Shown here: positions 1-11,000 of the stretch, one piece after another
Layout of the letters: each line of letters begins with the position of its first letter
Position numbering within the stretch: the stretch's first letter is position 1
From: Acanthaster planci
Taxonomy: Eukaryota > Echinodermata > Asteroidea > Valvatida > Acanthasteridae
Reading direction: 5' to 3'
Assembly: GCF_001949145.1 (NCBI RefSeq)
Contig: NW_019091449.1
Coordinates: 249,931 to 263,638, forward strand
Length of the DNA stretch: 13,708 bases
Notes under the pieces: generated by a model
Seen by the model: only the letters and a program-made list of their open reading frames with translations
Databases searched by the model: none
What the model was told of the DNA's origin: nothing
Program-made: the position numbers and the translations under genes

Positions 1-244
1 CCTGAATCCATGTAAGATAGCAATGGCTAGGCTTGACTGTCCTGAATGCATCAAATAAAATTAAAAAGTCGTGTGTTGAATATTTGTTTGGATAAAGGGC
101 ATGCATGTACCGGTACACAGGATTAACTTCGAATCATAATACCTTCATGCATGTTAAATACAAGTGTGTTGCAGTATTTCATTCACGAGTGACTGACAGT
201 TACTGGAACTGTAGTGCTGTCTTCACAGCAACGCAGCTTTGGTG
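1..244. other. Non-coding AT-rich DNA, no feature seen
   Basis: No exon-like block, RNA gene or clear repeat is visible. A TACCGGTA palindrome lies near 108-117, a motif that recurs near 1951, 2653 and 4196. The last eight bases (237-244, CTTTGGTG) are a possible target-site copy for the element that follows. Confidence 0.5.
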
Positions 245-520
245 TAAGCACTGTTGATATATTGATATTATCGATATGGGTTTCATATCGATTGCTGATG
301 TTTAGTTATTTGGTAATATCAATATATTGAAAATATCAGATTTTGGAGAAATATCAAAAGTGTGGAAACTTTGAAAACATTGATATTGAAAAGTGCATCA
401 AAAATATCGCTACTGAGGAATGAACTTTAATTAAAAAATACCAAACTGCATTGTCACATTACTGTAATTTTTGATCAGCCACAGCTTGCGTTGGTTGCGT
501 TGTACCTTATACTCCGGGCG

Positions 521-645
521 GCTTATACGCCGACATTTGAAGAATAAATTCAGTCACCTATTTCAGTCTTGCACTCAATAATTTGCGTACACTTTGCCTC
601 AAAAATATCTCAAAATTTATCCTCCAAAACAGAGAATTATTTGCT
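521..645 (+). repeat. 125-bp direct repeat, copy 1
   Basis: Bases 521-645 match 885-1009 over 125 positions with 9 substitutions and no gap (about 93%). The unit starts gcttatacgccgacatttga and ends agagaattatttgct. Just upstream (502-520), ttatactccgggcg resembles the CTTATACTCCGG words of widespread animal MITEs. Both copies are inside the hAT-like candidate. Confidence 0.9.
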
Positions 646-884
646 GTCCTAACAGACAGCAGTGGAGGAAAGGTGAGCCTTTCTCCCGTCTGGTTTTTTT
701 TATTAAGATGAATAATTTCCCCAGAAGCACTTGATGATGTTTACATTGGTTGTTTTGCCCCATCACTGATGTTTTTTGTAATACTGTAACTCAGTGTTGT
801 ACGAAGGCTTGTGAAAAGTGTTGATATAAATCGCATCTCGTAAGTATGTTTTGTGCACTACCCTTTTTAAAAAATGTCTCTGTA

Positions 885-1009
885 GCTTATACGCCGACAT
901 TTGAAGAATAAATTCAGTCACCTATTTCAGTCTTGCACTGAATAATTCGCATACAATTTGCCTTGAAAATATCTGAAAATTTATCTTTCAAAACAGAGAA
1001 TTATTTGCT
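885..1009 (+). repeat. 125-bp direct repeat, copy 2
   Basis: This is the second copy of the 521-645 unit, at a constant offset of 364 bases. The spacer (646-884) is not repeated again. The nine differences show the duplication is not recent, or that two related copies inserted separately. Confidence 0.9.
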
Positions 1010-1292
1010 AACCAAATATATGTAGACTAGCACCACATGCTGATGATATCGCTATGCATGGTAGCGTGTATGCCATCCAATGTAGGCAACGTATGCAATA
1101 TGGACACTAGAACATGTCGCAAAAGTGAATTGGATCACACCATTACAGTGTAGGGGTATACCCTTAGAACAATTCACCAGCAATTCACGCCAGTTATAAT
1201 ACCTTGAAATTAAAATGAATAAAATTCAATATATCGATAATATCGATATAAAAAAACAATATATCGGTATATCGAGGTTGCCTACTTTGGTA

Positions 1293-2485
1293 TAGCATGT
1301 GAGTTTTCAAATATAATTTTTGGGAACTGACAAAAGGAGAATCCTTGATTTTGAAGAGGGTATATGTCTGCATATAACGTGCTATAGACCTTATGCATCT
1401 GACGACACGTTAGAGGGTATTTCTTTCTTCCTCTAGGATAGGCTGAAGTAAACCTTTTCTGCATTCATTGTAGCTAAATTAAAATAAAGAATAGCTTCTC
1501 ACTCCGCCTTAACACATAAGTAACCTGGGATAGCTTTGTAGAGACATGAACATAGAGACTGGGGGCGTGATGGCTTAGGCTCAACTTAGTACAAAACCCT
1601 TTAACAGTATCATTTCCCAACATTGCCTAAGTGTGCTGAATTTAGGCAAATTGGCAGAGTAATTTTCATCCCCCTCAAGTATCGTAACCCTGTCTGTGCA
1701 TATTCCAACACTCATCCCGTTAGTGGAAGATCCATCAGGGAGGCACTCGGGGGGAAGGGGTTTAGTTTGCTGCTGGCAAACAGACATTCTGAGAACATTT
1801 ATTTGCATGTTGACCCGTCTCTACATCTCCAACTTGCTAGTCGAGACACACGGCATACCTTGAAGGAGATGAAATTCCCCCTTGGGTGAGCCAGGAGATG
1901 TGCATCTTAAAGCAGATATCTAGCAAATAGATATACAGTGTTGTCTAACCTACCGGTACATGTACATGCAAATGCACATGCATGTAGTTAGAAAAACAAT
2001 TGCAAACCTCGCAAAACAATGCAACTGTTAAGTGAAATAGGAAACAAAGTGAAACGGGTGGACTGATGCATAAAATTAATAATGTTTAAAGTAAAAGTAC
2101 ATTTTTTTGCCAATGCTTAAAGTAAATGCCTGTCATTGGAAAACCTCTTTTGAAACCCTAATGTGGAGGTGTTACGAAATATTGACTCAGCTGATTAGTA
2201 GACGTACCCAAAACATCTTGTTATTTTGGCCGGCTCCGGCCAGCTGAGTATCAAGCAACATTGATCGCAGTTCTCTTAAGCTGTCCGTGGTGACTGATGT
2301 CACCCACCTATGCCCTTGGCTCAGCACTGCAATCAATAGAGCCGGAATTCCTTGATCCAATTAAGATGGGGCTTCTTGGCAGAAGACTCCTACGTACCTT
2401 AAAACCCTTAACCTACTTATTCCCCAATCCGATTGCCTGCACAGCCTGCATTCAGCCCACCTGTAACACATACATGTAACAAGCA
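1293..2485. other. Non-coding DNA, no supported gene
   Basis: Short overlapping ORFs exist on both strands between 1581 and 1889 in a slightly GC-richer patch, but neither translation resembles a family I know and no splice-flanked exon stands out. A 16-base near-perfect hairpin, TGGCCGG-CT-CCGGCCA, lies at 2227-2242. TACCGGTACATGTACATG-like palindromic sequence lies near 1951-1985. Confidence 0.5.
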
Positions 2486-2735
2486 GGGGCCAATTTCATG
2501 GAGCTGCTTAAGCACGAAATTTGCTTAAGCACAAAAAACCCTTGCTTAAAAAACAAAGGTTACCAGCTTAAAAGCTATGTGGTTGTCATGTTAACCAAAC
2601 AACAGGTGAATACCATTCCAAAACAACATACATCACCTGGAGTTTTGGTTTGTACCGGTAACCCGATGAGTCAAAAAAGGTTTTTTTCACGCTGAAGCAA
2701 ATTTTGTGCTTAAGCAGCTCTATAAAATTGGCCCC
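2486..2735. mobile_element. MITE with 41-bp terminal inverted repeats
   Basis: The left arm 2486-2526 starts GGGGCCAATTTCATGGAGCT. The right arm 2695-2735, read on the other strand, starts GGGGCCAATTTTATAGAGCT. The two agree at 38 of 41 positions and include the GCTTAAGCAC palindromic words. Weaker pairing continues inward (ggttaccag near 2559 with ccggtaacc near 2655). No convincing target-site duplication is visible. The 250-bp size, lack of coding capacity and long inverted ends fit a miniature inverted-repeat element. I have an impression of similar GGGGCCAATTTCAT...GCTTAAGCA elements in marine invertebrate genomes but cannot verify it here. Confidence 0.85.
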
Positions 2736-3982
2736 TCAGTTCAGCACCAAGCTTAGCAATCCCTCAACAAGAAGCAGAATCCATCTGTTTTGAAAGGCCA
2801 AGGTTCATATGTCATGTCAGTCTGTTTTTTTTCCTTATGCCGTTGTCTGGTTTGTTTTGTCCACTGCCACCTGTGGTGATCGTCTGTGATGGCATGTTGG
2901 ACGGGATGCGGTTGTTAATAGCAAAAACTCTCAGAGTATTGATTACCTACATGTTGCAAGGTTTCATAATGTCAAAATAATGCTTATTGGGCAGTTTAGG
3001 CTTCAATCGTGGAAAAACGTGTGAGCATGTATAGAAAGAATTGTGACATGTATAACAGGCATTCGGCTTTGCATGTACACAGAAGTGGTGTTGCATTAAC
3101 AAACAACGGTAATTAAAAGAGTTATTAGAAATGAAATAAAATCAATAAAGCCTTACAACGGTCTACGTGTAATCCTCAAAGCAATGGTCCTGTGGTTACT
3201 GAGCAGCAGGTTTTCTAAGGCGGTGAATAACAAATTACACATGTACTTATATGTAAATAGATTGTAAGAATTATTTATTTCACTTTGCCTCCTTTACTCT
3301 GCAGATACTAGGCAAAATTCAGGAGAACTGGTGTTATGTTTGACTAACCAACACCTAGGACTCAAATCTGACTCTGAAGATAATTTTGCAAGGACCCATA
3401 AGGAATTTACTGAAATCTGCTACACTGTCCATCGGCAATGCAGTAGATCACACATTACTTCCATTGTTTTCCGGTACTTAGTTTAAATTCGGACACTACA
3501 CTCCACGGATATAAAGAACACGGAACTACAAAATGAAGGCCAAGGCTCTTCAGCCCCCTAATCCTTAATGAGGAAAGGCTATTTTACAACTTTCTGGGAT
3601 AAGCAAATACGTGTTCATGTGCATCAGCAAAGCACTAGTCATAAGAAGTACAAAGTATGTGAAATCTTGGCTGGTAACCTGTCTTTGCCACCAAGATACT
3701 GTACTTTCCATGTTTAGCAAACCTCTGTGCTGAGGCAGCTGCACGAAACTGGATTGAGTGGTTAGATTTGGATGGCCTTGGGAAAAACGGAAGTGTAAAA
3801 TTGGTTTCAGTTTTAGCCTGATATGTCAGTTTGTCTAGTTGTTGCCCGCCATGTACATGTATATGTATGTGTACCGTTCCTTCCTGACTAATTACATGAA
3901 CGTCCAAAACAAAGTCACGTGAACTTGTGAAAGTGTTGTAATGCATGTAGGAAATTGGATTACCATTGCGTACATTGCTGAA
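2736..3982. other. Non-coding DNA, no supported gene
   Basis: AT-rich sequence without exon-like blocks or a clear repeat. A short TACATG-type run (catgtacatgtatatgtatg) begins near 3850. The uDENN exon expected upstream of 4961 is not recognisable here. Confidence 0.5.
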
Positions 3983-4049
3983 CATGTACATGTACATGAC
4001 ATGCTTCCATGTACATGTACATAACATGTTTTCATGTACATGTACATCG
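3983..4049. repeat. 25-bp tandem repeat built on TACATG palindromes
   Basis: Units 3983-4007, 4008-4032 and partial 4033-4049 all begin catgtacatgtacat and then diverge (gacatgcttc, aacatgtttt, cg). Each unit contains the self-complementary hexamer word ACATGT/TACATG, so the array can fold on itself. A related run is at 5959-5980. Confidence 0.85.
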
Positions 4050-4610
4050 TAGGCTGCAGCCACTTCAAAAAACATGGAGGCTAGTCAATTTTTCAAAATG
4101 CCAAGTGTGTTACCATATGCACATGCACCTCTAAATGTCAGACTAACGCACCTGCCTGCTGTCTGGATAAGGTCTGCTGTGTCCCTGATGGGCCTACCGG
4201 TAGAATGTGCCTGGGCCTTCTGTGTCGATGTTTGCTTGACACAGAAACACTGGTTGTTATTCAAGTGCTGTGTAGGATGCACATGTATGCCCTACATGCG
4301 TGACAACAGAACACCTTCTAGTGTTTGACTTCTGAAAGATATTGATGTTCTGTTCAGAGGTATTATGTCGATCAAACAGACATTTTTTTCCATTTAGTTT
4401 TGTCCTATTCAAACACATTGGACTAGGCCATCCATGTTGGTGCTTTTTGTGTGTGTGGAGTATGGCTACTCGTCAGTGGGGTCTTAACCCAGCGACATTA
4501 TATCTGCAAGGCCCAGGACCAGCTCTGGCTCAGAGATTAGAGACTGTAGGGCCCAGCTCTAATTGCTTTTCATGTGGCTGAGTGTTCTGACTTTGTTGAA
4601 AAAAAACAAC
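4050..4610. other. Non-coding DNA, no supported gene
   Basis: Short + strand ORFs at 4074-4328 and 4342-4581 have no recognisable motif, and no exon with splice sites fits the missing uDENN part. A TACCGGTA palindrome occurs near 4196. Confidence 0.45.
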
Positions 4611-4860
4611 AACACGAGTCGTACCCGTCATTCACCAGAGCTACAGTACCTTTGAGTCATAGACTTTCAAACGAATTTCGCACAATGTAAATCAACAGGA
4701 ACCGTCATTGTTTTTACCCAAATACATGAAATTGCCGTTTGAATGAGGATGTAAAACTAAGCTTAACATTTAAAGAAAGAGCTCAGTTTGATCTTTCTGA
4801 AATGAATACAAAATTACTGAAAATATGATCTTAAGACTTATTTCATTGGATCAGATTACC
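4611..4860 (+). repeat. Dispersed ~260-bp repeat, copy A
   Basis: This copy is related along its length to 11068-11327 (copy C) and more weakly to about 6580-6800 (copy B), all in the same orientation. Matching words with copy C include gcacaatgtaaatcaacagg against gcacactgtaaatcactagg, aagctcagttt against gagctcagttt, and aagacttattt near the 3' end. The ends are degenerate. Confidence 0.7.
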
Positions 4861-4960
4861 ATTTAATTTCATGTTTGCGACATCAATTTTCAGTTTCACA
4901 TGTGAAGCTACATTATCTGACAAAAACATCTCGTCGTTTCCCCTCTTTCCGTTGCTGCAG

Positions 4961-5027
4961 GCATATTGCCCACTTCATGAACGAGGTCCAATTCCCCACT
5001 CCACAGAGACCAAGGATACTCATGGAG
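4961..5027 (+). CDS. DENND4: DENND4 exon: end of uDENN, start of cDENN
   Basis: The acceptor is gttgctgcag after a pyrimidine-rich tract and the donor is GAG|gtgagt. The first base completes a codon split after two bases (probably Arg, from the family pattern ER-x-IAHF). The exon then reads [20 protein letters not shown] and ends ME. The IAHFM...PFP.PQRPRIL block is a conserved junction between uDENN and cDENN in DENND4 proteins. This is the first exon of the gene that I can find in the window. The previous exon, carrying the rest of uDENN, is not visible in the 4.96 kb upstream. An overlapping ATG-started reading at 4875 runs through the intron and acceptor and is not a real start. Confidence 0.9.
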
Positions 5028-8000
5028 GTGAGTCTCTTTCCCTCGCTGTCTGGGTGATTTTGCCTTCATCTGGAGTGAGTGATGGCGGTTGATAGGGAAG
5101 ATGCTATTGTTTGCATTTGAAGCTTACTGTTTGCTGATGGCTATTCGTATAATGAAGGAAGGCCAGGAGTCTAGTCGTGTAGCAAAAACCAGATCACAGT
5201 TCCTGTAATGTTCAATGATTCTGGTTTTTGACATGTACATAGATATAATTTTTCTTTATTGGGGGAGGGCACAATTTCAATGCAAACCACTCCAAGTGTA
5301 TCAAAATCCATTTCTCCTCTGTGTTGGATTTTGATGGACATACCGTAGCCCAGAATGCCTGAGGTGATCAGATTTGACGGAGTATGACGGACATGGTCCA
5401 AAAAGTCTTAAGCCCTGCTGGGGTATTCTGTGCATTTTGCCATGGCAACTACTGATGACATCATGTGCTAGTAAGCTGTGAGTGATAGGACCATCAGCAA
5501 AGACTGTCACATCAGTGGTGGACTTTGGAGCAAGCAATGGTTTTTTGTATTGGATTTTGATGGATTATGATCCAGTGCCACGTTAACGTCACTAGGGAGT
5601 TAGGATAATGGATTACACAGACCCAAAAGACATAGTTTGACACCTGAAGATCTACTTACAGTATGTTCTTTGGATATTCTCATTTGGGTATAACGTTGTG
5701 TAACTTACGCCTTGTTTTTTTCTTGTTTCTTATTAAGCTTCTGAAATGCCATCAAAAATATTTTTGCTCATGTAATTGGTGCATTTCTTTTCAAAGATTC
5801 CCACTGTGGTGATGTTACGATTATTGTTATTCGTTTTATTGCAATGTTCCTGGGATGTTAGACTTAATCTTGCTTTTTTTTACCTTATGCTGTTCACCTT
5901 ACTTGTATTCAGTGGTGGTGGCAGGCTTTATAATTCTGTACATTTGTAATGGGTTGCATATGTACATGTACATGTACACGTGTGCAGTTTGTGTCCGAAC
6001 AAAAATGGCGCAAGTATTCATTTTAAACATAAAATGTCAATCGGCAATATTTATAACTTAGTTTCACAGAGGATATTCTCAGTTTGGTGATGCTTTTTAT
6101 TTCAGTTTAATTGCTTTTGGCCAATTGGAGTTTTTGGGATTTTTTTCTTTTAAGGCTTTCGTTGGATATAGGATTGTAAAGTCTTCCAGCCATTTTTATT
6201 CTGTGAAGTGGCCTCTACCCGTTGTACAAGGAATGTAACCGTTTGATACTGCAGAATCTTAGATTTTGGTGGATTCACTGAAGCTCTTTAGGTTCAAGTG
6301 CCCGTCTGTTTTTGTTCTTTCTCCAGCTTGGTCACGACTCCCTGATCCTGGCCCAGCCCCAGACTTCCCCCATGCCCCTCAGCGGTGCCTCCTTCTGCGC
6401 CATGCTGCGCAACCTGGCGCCGGACAACAGCATGAACATGCTCGCGTTTGTGCTGCTGGAGCACAAGTTGCTGTTGCACTCCCTCCGGCCGGCCCTGCTC
6501 ACCGGCGTGGCAGAAGCAGTTGCTGCCGTAGGTTTTGCTATCTCAATACCAGTTGGTACAAATCTGCCATCATTAATTGTCACTCGACCTAACAAGATGA
6601 GGTACACGTTGGCAGAGCCACTTTGGTGTCAAAGGCATAAAAAAAAATCTCTCTCCATGTACTTGTTAGTCAGTGGGAACTTTCAACACTCTTTTATCCA
6701 TGTAATGCCAATTTCCATCAGAATGCCAAACTAAATGGTATATCAAAACTGTGGGCTCAGTTTGCTGTTTTCTGCAGTACAGACTAAAATTGGATGACTC
6801 AGTCGGCATTATGCTGACTGCTTTGAGCCCCATTGATCATTCCAAACTTTCCCCTTTCGCCATCTTGCTATCTCTTGATCTTCTTCCCCATTCCAGATGA
6901 TCTTCCCATTCATGTGGCAGTGTCCCTATATTCCCCTGTGTCCTCTCAGCCTGTCAGCTGTCATCAGTGCTCCGTTGCCCGTCATTGCCGGTGTCGATTC
7001 ACGCTACTTTGACATGTATGAGCCCCCCACGGACGCTACGTGCCTGGATATAGACACAAACAGCATATTGCAGTGAGTGTCCAATTTCACCATCCCAAAC
7101 GAGTGATTATACAAACAGCTGTTATGTTTCTTGGCATTCAAATTACGTTAATGGCTAAATTGATGATGCTGGTCGGAAAACTAGGGCCGAGATATCCTTA
7201 ATTCAAAATTTGTGAATGAAGCAGTAAATATAGAAATATTTTGTAGTACGTGAAAAAGTACAAAATAAAGCACGGACTGCAGGTTGTGGTTACATTTATT
7301 TTAATAAAGGTTTGTCAAAAGAACTTGGTTAGAGAGTTTGCCAGAATGCCCATTTCACACTGAATTGACAGCTGGTTTATTTCCGGCACATCTATCTGTT
7401 TGGGTAATTTGTTTTTATGGCAGTTGCATTCTGGAATATCATTTGAATAGGAGTTACCAGGAGTGAACTTAACTTGGTTTGTCCAAACGTTTCAAGTGCT
7501 AATTACAAATTTGTTTTCATCACATTTCATTTAATAATGGTAGTTTCACTATTCATCAATGGCGCTGTCATGTTTACATTTTACACTCTCCACGTTCACA
7601 CTTTTCATCCTTTTTCCTCCCCGCCAAGTCATAAATCGTCCATGGATTCCTCAGTGTATGTATCTGCTTGCTAGATGCCTTATCAAGAATCTGTTTTTGA
7701 ATTAATTACAAGGTTTTTCGCCCCTTAAATTTGTAAATGGGTGCATGTAGAAATTTGCTTGCATTCATTTATGGTCTTAAGTCATTTAGGGCGACAGAAA
7801 TTTCTGTTTGAATGACGTGCAAGAATGATTTCCAATGATTTAAAATTCTGTTGTGTCTCCCTTTGGGTGTTGCCATTGACGGTTGACTAGCCCATTGCTA
7901 ATTGTCATCTTACGATTAACAGATCTTTCAGATCTCTCAGTCAGAATTTTGCAAATGCTGTTTATAAAATGGTGGTTGATCCCACTCACTCTAATGAGCC

Positions 8001-11000
8001 AGCTTGGTATTCCAACAGCACATGATCAAAATGATGCATGTCCGAGGTCATTTTGGTTGGCGTGCCAGGTCTGCCCTCTCAGCTCGGCCCTGTGTGTTCT
8101 CCCCGGTACTTGGTTCCCAAATGCTGTTGCTTTTTTGAAATACTGAACGGGCTCATTAAGCATGCACAAGACAATGCTGCAGACTCTACATACATTTAAT
8201 GTAATGTAGAAATGCTGCGGAGCATTATGGGCTCGTCTGGCTGCGGACATTCAGGAAGAGATTTTGCAGGCCTAATGGGATTTGCCATCACATCTTTGCT
8301 GTCTTTGCACAATTCTCCCGTGATTGGTCAGTCGGTTGCATCAGTAATGTGAGAGTAGTTCGGGCTTTCAGGTTCCCAATCCCACGCGGGTACATGAACA
8401 GGTAGAATCCTTGCTTATTCACTACTCACTTCTGCTGTAACTTCTGCACACTGTACAAAAGGCATGATGATGTACAGCATATATACCCAAGAGTCCTAGT
8501 TTTACGAAAGTCGCTAGTGGTATTCTGGTACTATTTAAGCGCAGGTGATGGTTATTCTTTTGGCCCAATCTAGTGTTTGATTTGCAGGTCTTAAAAAGTC
8601 CAGAGTGCAGCAGTTGTGAAATACAGTTCCCTTTTTTATGCAGGTCAGAGGAGAGGAAGCCTGTGACATGGAAAATCTTGCCAAAGGTACCATAAAGTTA
8701 CATTTGAATTCAAGTACATTACGCCTTTCATATTAGTATACCATAAATTATATATTAGAAGGGGGAAGGACCTGTATGGCTCATTTAATTATATAAACAT
8801 ATAGACATTGATATCATGGTAGAGATTTTTACTGTTTATTTTAGTTTTGTATGATGCATTTAATAAAGAGTTCTGAAGATTTGTATTGCCGCTACAGAAT
8901 TGTCCCATAGTATGAAATGTGTGTGTTTTTTTACTGTAAATATCTTTCCAAAAGTCATTTTTGAGTCAAATTATTAGTATTCTACCAATGTGTTTCAATG
9001 ATATTTACAAAGTTACATGCTTGGTCTTAGGAGTCACATGTACATGGGTTTGCCCAAAATGGCCACATTAAAATGTGTCTCTTGTAGCCTATCCCAGATG
9101 TTTTGTGAGTTGTTGCATTTGTAATTTGTCTAATGTACGGTATTTTGCCGCACTGAAACAATGCAGAAACCAGCCAAGCGTCTGCACAGCACGCTGACGA
9201 GGCTGTATTATGAGCTGTGCGAGTCGGGAATTGGTGATGGGGTGTCAGATGAACAGGTGGTTGAGGTGGCGCCGCTGGAGGTGGACTTCAACCGCAAGAA
9301 GAAACAGGTACAGGATTCCGGACACCGGGCAGAGTAGCATGCGCTGTGTCAAACGATCAAAAGGGGGAGGGGGGTAAACTGAGCAGAGGGTTGAAGGAGA
9401 TAAACAACTTGATACCGATTTTAAAGATACTTGGAGGCTTGCATTTTTCCAGCGTGCCCCTAAACCCTAAAAGGAGATTTCCTCTCTCTGTTCCCAGCAC
9501 ATATCACCATGGGACTTTTTTGTCTGAGTCAAGTCTGTGTGAGTTTGCCTGCTGACATCTCGTAGAGATTTTTACCCAGATGCCATAGCTTTGAGTATGC
9601 TGTTCCTGAGAAATATCCAAGTTTTGATTTTAGGTTTCCCTATGATCTGAGTTTACAGGCAGTAGTGTAAAGCATAAATGACCATGATCAGACATATTTT
9701 GATTGTTTTAAAACTATGTAGATGTAGTAAGCATGGGTGTCTCTGAACGCAAACCAAGTTCTCAGTGCAATTTGACATTGCATAGCTGAAATCTGAAAAG
9801 GTTGAGTTTACTGTACACTTCCGCAATTATTGCATACAGGCATTGTGGAAATCCACCATTTATCTCAAAAACAAAAATTGCACATTAACCAATCTACAAT
9901 GGATATACTGTTTTCAAGAATATATCTTAAAATGTGGTTAAACATCAGTAAACTCTTAAGAATTCATTTGAGGTAATTCACTTTTCTGTCTGCCTTGAAA
10001 ATTTACCCAAGCTTGTTCTACTGCCCCAAAAATATTTCTCTGAAAGGTTGACGGGGGTCGACTTTGACACAATATTGTTTCTGATCTCTCGTTGTCAACA
10101 GTTACAAATGGAGCACAGGATTCAGGAGGCCTTTCTAACCTTCATGTCGTCCATGCTGAAAGGCTACAGCCATAACCTTCTCCCCATCACCCAACAGCCC
10201 AACCACAGAGTCACCGACGCCAGTGCTCGCTTTGACTATCCAGGTAAGCCGGTCATCCTCCCACTGAATGCAGCAAATTCTTTGATTCACTGTGCTTGTT
10301 TCAGCCTGCTGAAACGGGTGAACTTGGTGCATGCCTGAGTTTCTTGGGAGTGGTAAAAATTCGCTTCTTGTCAATTGCTGTTGTGGAATTTTGAATTTTT
10401 GCCAAAGTTAAATCAGCACTTTTGGAGTAATCCCTTCCTCAGTTTTGCAATTTTTATTGGAAGAACTGGCAAGTGCCACTAGAAAAATGAAAAAGTCAGA
10501 TCTTCCTAAGGCAGTGCCTGTATCCAATCTTGTTTGTGACTATTTTGTCAGGTGTGTATTGTCTATTATGCACGAATGCCAATAGTTTTACATGTAATCG
10601 GCACGTCTTTCATTAAACTGATAGCCTTGGTTGCAGCTGTCAATGCTGTTCTGTGGGTAATTACTTGATGATGGTGTGATGTGCCTCGGTTTTTTGGTCA
10701 TTGCAGGTTTTATGAAGACTAGGGAGAAGACCTCCCATCCTTTCTTCAAGCAGTTCCTGAAGACGCAGATGTTCATCAAGTTCATCGAGGAGCGGTCCTT
10801 CATATCGGGCAACGATGAGCGATTTGCCTTCTTTGACGAGTGCATCAACAAGGTATGGATCCTGTCCGCACTGTGCACAGTTGCCTTTCATCCAATCAGA
10901 AAAGTGACAGATAGTGATTAAACAATACTGTTCACCTGTTGGGCATGGGTGCAGAGCATGAGTGTGCCATGCGTCATCAACCCCCAAAGGAGAGTGTTGC

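Larger units (their letters stand above)
245..1284. mobile_element. hAT-like non-autonomous DNA transposon candidate (~1.04 kb)
   Basis: The left end begins TAAGCACTGTTGATATA and the right end, on the opposite strand, begins TAGGCAACCTCGATATA. These agree at 17 of the first 24 positions. CTTTGGTG (237-244) and CTTTGGTA (1285-1292) flank the pair directly as an 8-bp repeat with one mismatch, the target-site length of hAT elements. Both subterminal regions are full of GATAT/ATATC words (245-412 and 1228-1276). No transposase reading frame is present, so this would be a non-autonomous copy. Part of the terminal match comes from AT-simple sequence, and the ends do not fit the usual hAT consensus exactly, so the class is tentative. 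Confidence 0.5.

Noticed and set aside
646-700. Exon-like patch ending in aaag|gtgagcc
   Set aside because: A good donor sequence but no acceptor or recognisable coding motif. It lies between the two 125-bp repeats of a probable transposon.
1561-1600. tRNA-like A-box (ggcgtgatggcttag), suggesting a SINE head or tRNA
   Set aside because: No B-box (GGTTCGANNCC type) follows at the expected distance and no cloverleaf can be drawn.
1581-1889. Overlapping ORFs on both strands in a GC-richer patch
   Set aside because: Neither product resembles a family I know, the two strands shadow each other, and no splice-flanked or start-context support is seen. It could be an old repeat.
2227-2242. TGGCCGG-CT-CCGGCCA hairpin as a regulatory site or terminator
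   Set aside because: A single short palindrome with no conserved context. Bacterial-type terminators do not apply in this genome.
3635-4075. 146-residue ORF on the - strand
   Set aside because: Its length comes from reading through the TACATG repeats, which lack stops. The translation is repetitive (MYMYM, VHVHE, HIHIHVHG) and has no known domain or splice context.
4074-4581. Possible missing uDENN exon in + strand ORFs 4074-4328 and 4342-4581
   Set aside because: No uDENN motifs, and no donor with the phase needed to join the exon at 4961.
4875-5057. ATG-started ORF spanning the first DENND4 exon
   Set aside because: Residues before 4961 come from intron sequence and do not fit the family, while the acceptor gttgctgcag gives a clean in-phase exon. 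The apparent start is accidental.
7883-8250. ORFs on both strands in the largest DENND4 intron
   Set aside because: No domain motif and no matching splice phases for insertion between the flanking exons, which already join in frame without them.
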